Source: Nitrososphaeraceae archaeon
Lineage (GTDB): Archaea; Thermoproteota; Nitrososphaeria; Nitrososphaerales; Nitrososphaeraceae
Reading direction: 5' to 3'
Length of the DNA stretch: 9,239 nt
Assembly: GCA_021155845.1 (NCBI GenBank)
Contig: JAJNBK010000043.1
Coordinates: 1 to 9,239 of the forward strand
Both the position numbers and the translations under genes were made by a program. Positions 6,150 through 9,239 of this stretch are shown here, in pieces (the stretch's first letter is position 1; every line of letters starts with the position of its first letter). Below the pieces are notes generated by a model. It was not told the DNA's origin and ran no database searches. It saw only the letters and a list, made by a program, of their open reading frames with translations.

Positions 6150-6161
6150 TATTGAAAGATA

Positions 6162-6201
6162 ATATATATGTATGTGTATATATATATATACATATATATA
6201 T
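6162..6201. repeat. AT-dinucleotide tract with 12-base inverted arms
   Basis: ATATATATGTAT (6162-6173) is the exact reverse complement of ATACATATATAT (6188-6199). The 14-base spacer is also almost pure TA. The tract can form a cruciform or hairpin and is prone to length change. The reverse ORF running through it (6149-6346) translates to Tyr/Ile repeats and is not credible. Confidence 0.75.
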
Positions 6202-6503
6202 CATTTGCATAGCATGGGAACAGAGCATCTACAAAGGAATTTACAGTTACAAACCATACAAAAGACGATGACTTATTTCGATTTACGCATTGACGATAAT
6301 AGACATGATCATCTGCCATTAATAACTTGACTTTAAGATTAACCATCCTTACTCATAACGATAAGTTTTATAGGCAGATTTTTATAGTATTTTTTAACTG
6401 AACAAGCATGCTTTACATTCCTAAAAGATTTATAAATTTAAATATATTCGTACAATAAGCATAAGACTTAAACTAGCATTAAATCTTCCATCATTCAAAT
6501 ATA
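6202..6503. other. Upstream region of the secreted-protein gene
   Basis: A 38-codon forward frame (6214-6330, beginning MGTEHLQRNLQLQTIQKT) and an overlapping reverse frame both exist. Neither has a convincing promoter or recognised motif. The extended AT element TTTATAAATTTAAATATA at 6429-6446 is the best TATA candidate for the gene at 6504 and would leave a leader of about 35 bases. A weaker ACTTAAAC element near 6466-6473 would give a leaderless start. Confidence 0.4.
6429..6446 (+). promoter_or_regulatory. Candidate TATA region for the secreted-protein gene
   Basis: TTTATAAATTTAAATATA is a strong AT element about 58-75 bases before ATG 6504. If used, the transcript carries a leader of roughly 30-50 bases, unlike the leaderless layout of the neighbouring genes. 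Confidence 0.35.
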
Positions 6504-7379
6504 ATGATTATTGCTCCATTTGTATCAGCTTTAATTTTAGCCATTTTAGTAACTAATTGTTTTGGTGTTGCCACATATGGAGAAACCCAAAGTGCAGCTG
6601 TTAGCGAGGGAAATCTTCAGTCCTATATTGATGATTATGATAATAATAATACAACAGATAAATTTGGAATAAAGAAAATGTATCCTACTAGCGAGGGTGG
6701 AAGGGAGTGGTATATCGATACGATCAATCCTAAGAGTGATGGAATATTTTCTATCACGGACAACTACAATATAACTAAGCAAACAGATGGTTCGTGGCGT
6801 ATTGATGTACCAATGGTTAGAATGAACGTAATAACACCTCCAGGTGCTGAACCATGGAAGAATATTGAGATCACAGGCTATGCGAAAGTAGTATCAATAT
6901 CATCTCCTAATAACACTACTGCTCTTGACTGGTCTGCAAGAGGTGGTAGACAAAATGCCGGTGTTCCATGTGAAGGTACAGCCTTACATGGTGGATTACA
7001 CGTTGATGGTTCTGTAGGTTGGAAAAAAGAGATATGGCAGCACGGTGGCTATACAGATGAACGGGCCAAAGCCAAAGTTACTGATTCAATCCTAGGAAGA
7101 TGGATTGGATGGAAAGTGGTGATGTATAACATAAACAATGATACTGCAGTAAAAATGGAATCATATCTAGATAATAAAAACACCAACTACTGGGTGAAAG
7201 TAACAGATCTTGTAGATGACGGTGGATGGTATGCTGATACTCCTGATAATATATTTTATAGTGCTAATTGTGGTAAAGCTAAAGATTATATCATAATAAA
7301 TGGAGGACCTATAGTTACATTCAGATCAGACTATCTAAGGGAAATAATACCTGAAGAGAAAATATATAATCAACCATAA
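6504..7379 (+). CDS. Secreted carbohydrate-binding-like protein (probable beta-sandwich)
   Basis: The 291-residue protein opens with a hydrophobic export segment at 2-17. It lacks the usual basic residues in front, but an in-frame TAA at 6480 excludes a longer N-terminus. C19 could be a lipid-attachment cysteine, though LVTNC is a poor lipobox. A short Asn/Asp-rich linker (41-52) leads into the domain from about 54. That domain is rich in Trp, Tyr, Gly and alternating polar/hydrophobic strands: GGREWY at 65-70, VRMNV at 105-109, NIEITGYAKV at 120-129, GRWIGWKVVMYN at 198-209, DDGGWY at 238-243. C156 and C256 may form a disulfide outside the cell. This pattern fits a concanavalin/polysaccharide-lyase-like jelly roll and resembles secreted proteins that I recall from soil ammonia-oxidising archaea (unverified). 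No catalytic site can be assigned. The end, FRSDYLREI at 273-281, seems to lack a last strand. Confidence 0.7.
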   Translation: MIIAPFVSALILAILVTNCFGVATYGETQSAAVSEGNLQSYIDDYDNNNTTDKFGIKKMYPTSEGGREWYIDTINPKSDGIFSITDNYNITKQTDGSWRIDVPMVRMNVITPPGAEPWKNIEITGYAKVVSISSPNNTTALDWSARGGRQNAGVPCEGTALHGGLHVDGSVGWKKEIWQHGGYTDERAKAKVTDSILGRWIGWKVVMYNINNDTAVKMESYLDNKNTNYWVKVTDLVDDGGWYADTPDNIFYSANCGKAKDYIIINGGPIVTFRSDYLREIIPEEKIYNQP

Positions 7380-7614
7380 TTTTTTTGGATTTTAGTTGGC
7401 TATTCTTCTTCCTATTCTTCTCCATGCTTATCTTCATTGATACATGTTCATTACTACTACTCTTGGCTATGACTTGGCCTAACATCTTCTTTGGATCATG
7501 CTCGTCCGCGTCTTTGCATTTCTGCGCTTCCACAACATCATCTACAGTGCAACGAATTGCTAAGCTAGAACTAAATGTGGTAGTTTCAAAACACATCTTT
7601 GCAAGTAATTTCAC
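7321..7614 (-). pseudogene. Doubtful reverse-strand ORF, possibly an eroded secreted protein
   Basis: A 97-codon reverse frame starts at GTG 7614 and contains VDDVVEAQKCKDADEHDPKK and QVIAKSSSNEHVSMK, a hydrophilic, plausible protein sequence. The frame is open a little further upstream, giving KLKKIFIVKLLA, which resembles the start of a signal peptide but begins with ATC rather than ATG. Its last 20 codons run into the 3' end of the convergent secreted-protein gene, so the original stop may be lost. The forward ORF at 7385-7642 is strongly hydrophobic and is more likely the shadow. No family is recognised. Confidence 0.25.
7380..7386 (+). terminator. T-run immediately after the secreted-protein gene
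   Basis: Seven T residues begin directly after the TAA stop, followed by GGATTTT and more T-rich sequence. This matches a hairpin-free archaeal terminator. Confidence 0.5.
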
Positions 7615-7642
7615 AATGAAAATCTTTTTCAGTTTGATTTAA

Positions 7643-8409
7643 CAGTACAGGACTGATTCTTAATGGCTCATCATATGATGATTATATATTAATAAGATAA
7701 CATCAAATAATGATGAAGAACGGAAACTATCATCAGAAGCGCTTTTGCTGAAGTCTTTTGAGAAATACAAATATGAAAGTAGGTCCTGATCATTAAGCCT
7801 ATTTTGTTCCAGTTGGTCTTATATATTCGAATAGTTAATTCTATGGATTAGATCATCTTTCTTTCTTCAATGAAGATACTTCTACAACTGACATAGATGA
7901 CAGTAGTGGTGGGTAGTGATGTCAGATTTGACGGTAGATGCACACATATTCTTCACTATACAACATTTTAGTCAAAGATAATTAGAGATAGAAAAAAGAC
8001 TTGAAAAACATGCCTATAATGACAGTGAATAAATTTTGCTGTGTTTGCATGATATAGTAAAAATGTTCCTCTCCGTTTATATGTAAAAGATTTGTTTATT
8101 TCCTATCGCTCACTGCTGTTACCCTTTCATAGATCCAATTGTAAATCAGGAGGACATATCATAGCCGTTAGCGGAAGAACACAGCTTGTCATTGTTAGAG
8201 ATGCTGCTGCTTGATCAATATTCTTCCCAATAGCAAACATCATGTAAGTATATTCGCAAATGTTGTTACTATCCTTTTGACAATACTTGTTGGAGTTTAT
8301 TTCAGTTTACGGCGGCTGTCTGATGATGATGATGATGATGATATTGAAGATATGTTAATCCTGCTAAGAATAATCCTACTATTATAGCTATTATTTAATT
8401 ACTTGTTTA
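7643..8409. other. Long gene-poor stretch with coding traces
   Basis: No intact gene is supported. Forward start-less fragments are: 7682-7789 (NNDEERKLSSEALLLKSFEK); 8053-8214 (contains GGHIIAVSGRTQLVIVRDAA, ends TGA); and 8199-8387, with a membrane-helix-like IFANVVTILLTILVGVYFSL followed by RRLS and seven Asp codons. The last two overlap in different frames. They may be pieces of one eroded gene with a C-terminal anchor, or chance runs. No tRNA or promoter-gene pair was recognised. Confidence 0.35.
8322..8342 (+). repeat. Seven-copy GAT trinucleotide repeat
   Basis: GAT is repeated seven times without interruption. In the frame that follows a possible membrane helix it encodes seven Asp residues. 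The repeat can expand or contract without breaking that frame. Confidence 0.85.
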
Positions 8410-8431
8410 AAGCATATCCAACGATATGCTT
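8410..8431. repeat. Perfect 8-base inverted repeat with A-run
   Basis: AAGCATAT (8410-8417) pairs exactly with ATATGCTT (8424-8431) around the loop CCAACG. An A8 run follows at 8434-8441. On the reverse strand the run reads T8 and precedes the stem, so leftward transcripts from the dnaJ-side could end at the T-run, about 310 bases after that gene. It may also be a protein-binding dyad. Confidence 0.6.
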
Positions 8432-8556
8432 GCAAAAAAAAGCCTCCAATTAATTAGCCAATAGAGAACTCAACGAAGATAAATTGTTATGCAATCTCCC
8501 TTATTACTAATAATCGTCATATAACCAAGTCTTCATTCTTTGTCATGTAATCATGT

Positions 8557-8754
8557 TTATTTCTCTGCCTAAGTCCTCTTCTTTGGACTCCTTACCTAAT
8601 TTTTATTATCAAGTGATTCCTGCTTTGAAACTATTTCTCTTAACTAGTCAATAATTTTATGTTGTGAAGAAATTAGTAACAAATCCATAAATAATGGTTC
8701 GGCCGAAAATGATTCGCCCTTTGCATTAATTGCATTAGCAGCCCAATTATTGAA
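8557..8754 (-). pseudogene. TAG-interrupted reading frame directly behind dnaJ-ferredoxin
   Basis: Past the dnaJ-ferredoxin TAG, the same reverse frame stays protein-like: NNWAANAINAKGESFSAEPL, FMDLLLISSQHKIID, TAG (8644-8646), LREIVSKQESLDNKN, TAG (8596-8598), VRSPKKRT, TAG (8569-8571), AEK, TAA (8557-8559). Replacing each internal TAG by Gln (CAG) gives a natural sequence. There is no ATG at its beginning, so its N-terminus is missing or lies within the upstream gene. The likeliest reading is a small downstream gene decayed by CAG-to-TAG changes and loss of its 5' end. Amber readthrough is a less likely alternative. No family is recognised. Confidence 0.45.
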
Positions 8755-9201
8755 CTAGGGATAAATTTGTTCACCAGTATATCTATCTATAATTATAATT
8801 GCTTTAGTAGGACATGTCTGAGCTGCAGCAACTATTGTTTCAAAATCATCACCAGTTTCTGACTCGACCCTTGCTTTTGGATTTATCAATATATCATTTG
8901 TTGTAGTAGTAGTATTTGTTTTTTCTGATTTAACATCAACATGAGTTTGAATCTTTTCCTTATTGCGTGCTATATTGTCAAAAATTGTCACCCTGTCGTA
9001 TTGTCTTCTTTTATCTTTATCTGAAAGAATCTCAAAAGCAGCATTTATAGTTTTTATAACATCTTCAGCAAAAGGTGAACTATTCCTATCAGGATGATAT
9101 TTCAAAGCTAATCGTCTATAGGCTTTTCTAATCTCGCGATATTTAGCATATTGAGATACTCCTAGAATTGTGTAATAGTCTATATGATCATCAGTATCCA
9201 A
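8755..9201 (-). CDS. J-domain protein with a degenerate ferredoxin tail (DnaJ-Fer type)
   Basis: The 148-residue product starts with a J domain at about 8-70: DYYTILGV (8-15), basic helix II, the HPD motif at 36-38 that stimulates the ATPase of DnaK/Hsp70, and helix III to KRRQYD (64-69). A Thr-rich linker (95-101) leads to a segment, [14 protein letters not shown] then [14 protein letters not shown] and GEQIYP, which matches the C-terminal half of a single-cluster ferredoxin domain. DnaJ-ferredoxin fusions are described in Thaumarchaeota and plants. The CxxCxxC half is missing here: C130 is the only cysteine in the protein, so it cannot by itself bind a normal iron-sulfur cluster. The start is TTG at 9201, because stops lie just upstream and no ATG is available. 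A TATA-like box 28-36 bases before suggests a leaderless message. No dnaK or grpE is in view. Confidence 0.85.
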   Translation of the reverse strand: MDTDDHIDYYTILGVSQYAKYREIRKAYRRLALKYHPDRNSSPFAEDVIKTINAAFEILSDKDKRRQYDRVTIFDNIARNKEKIQTHVDVKSEKTNTTTTTNDILINPKARVESETGDDFETIVAAAQTCPTKAIIIIDRYTGEQIYP

Positions 9202-9217
9202 ACAGACAGCTATCTGT
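9202..9217. promoter_or_regulatory. Near-palindrome between TATA box and dnaJ start
   Basis: ACAGACAGCTATCTGT is a 16-base dyad with a single mismatched pair. It occupies the space between the TATA-like box and the TTG start, where a bound repressor would block initiation. Its role as an operator is inference. Confidence 0.4.
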
Positions 9218-9228
9218 ACAAGTTATCA

Positions 9229-9237
9229 TATATTATA
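9229..9237 (-). promoter_or_regulatory. TATA-like box of the dnaJ-ferredoxin gene
   Basis: The reverse strand reads TATAATATA here, 28-36 bases before the TTG start at 9201. Shine-Dalgarno sequence is absent, in keeping with a leaderless message. Confidence 0.5.
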
Positions 9238-9239
9238 CT

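Noticed and set aside
6149..6346. 65-codon reverse ORF ending in Tyr/Ile repeats
   Set aside because: Its C-terminus is the translated TA tract, and the remainder has no motif; a competing 38-codon forward frame exists over the same bases.
6546..6782. 78-codon reverse ORF
   Set aside because: Shadow of the secreted-protein gene.
7385..7642. 85-codon forward ORF rich in Phe, Leu and Ser
   Set aside because: Probably the antisense of the hydrophilic reverse frame; it begins inside the T-rich terminator and has no promoter.
8315..8350. TGATGA repeats resembling a C box of a C/D guide RNA
   Set aside because: They are part of the GAT trinucleotide repeat, and no matching D box with guide spacing was seen.
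1..9239. CRISPR array, insertion sequence or attachment site
   Set aside because: No regularly spaced long repeats, transposase motifs, terminal inverted repeats with target duplication, or tRNA-end duplications could be seen.

Overview
The window most probably comes from an ammonia-oxidising archaeon of the Nitrososphaeria (Thaumarchaeota), likely the soil Nitrososphaera/Nitrosocosmicus branch. The basis is indirect. The DNA is AT-rich, and genes are preceded by TATA-like boxes about 28-36 bases before the start, usually with no Shine-Dalgarno site, as in archaea that use leaderless transcripts. Genes often end in T-runs. A J-domain protein carries a ferredoxin-type tail, an architecture described in Thaumarchaeota. 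No rRNA or tRNA gene was found, so the taxonomy rests on protein flavour alone.

Layout. At the left edge is the C-terminus of a PQQ-dependent sugar dehydrogenase with an acidic tail (1-184). From 185 to about 2080 there is no intact gene. That stretch holds a triple GTCAACTA repeat, a frame-broken small gene (468-724), and a reverse-strand gene broken by one frameshift (906-1189). A short nitroreductase-family ORF that appears to lack its middle follows (2082-2459). After another gene-poor stretch come two closely spaced co-directional genes: an exported dienelactone-hydrolase-like enzyme (3146-4018) and a four-helix membrane protein (4034-4438). A possible 28-residue reverse-strand gene (4514-4600) and a frame-broken forward gene (4646-4967) lie head to head. 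Next is a two-helix membrane protein with a C-terminal zinc ribbon (5143-5448). It is followed by the remains of a reverse-strand membrane-anchored protein (5566-6095), then AT-rich hairpins. The largest gene encodes a secreted, carbohydrate-binding-like protein (6504-7379). Roughly 1.1 kb with only weak coding traces follows. The right edge carries a leftward dnaJ-ferredoxin gene (8755-9201), with a TAG-interrupted reading frame directly behind it.

How it fits together. The intact genes mostly act at or outside the membrane: a sugar dehydrogenase, an exported alpha/beta hydrolase with a small membrane partner, and a secreted lectin-like protein. That suggests surface chemistry on sugars or esters, but only the hydrolase/membrane-protein pair looks co-transcribed. 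The rest is a patchwork of intact genes among eroding ones. Because full-length neighbours have clean frames, erosion is more likely than general sequencing error, although single-base frameshifts (notably in a C4 run) need read-level checks. I did not find a clearly new defence or mobile system, nor any CRISPR array or insertion sequence. The most unusual items are the J-domain/ferredoxin protein that has lost three of its four cluster cysteines, and the TAG-punctuated frame behind it.
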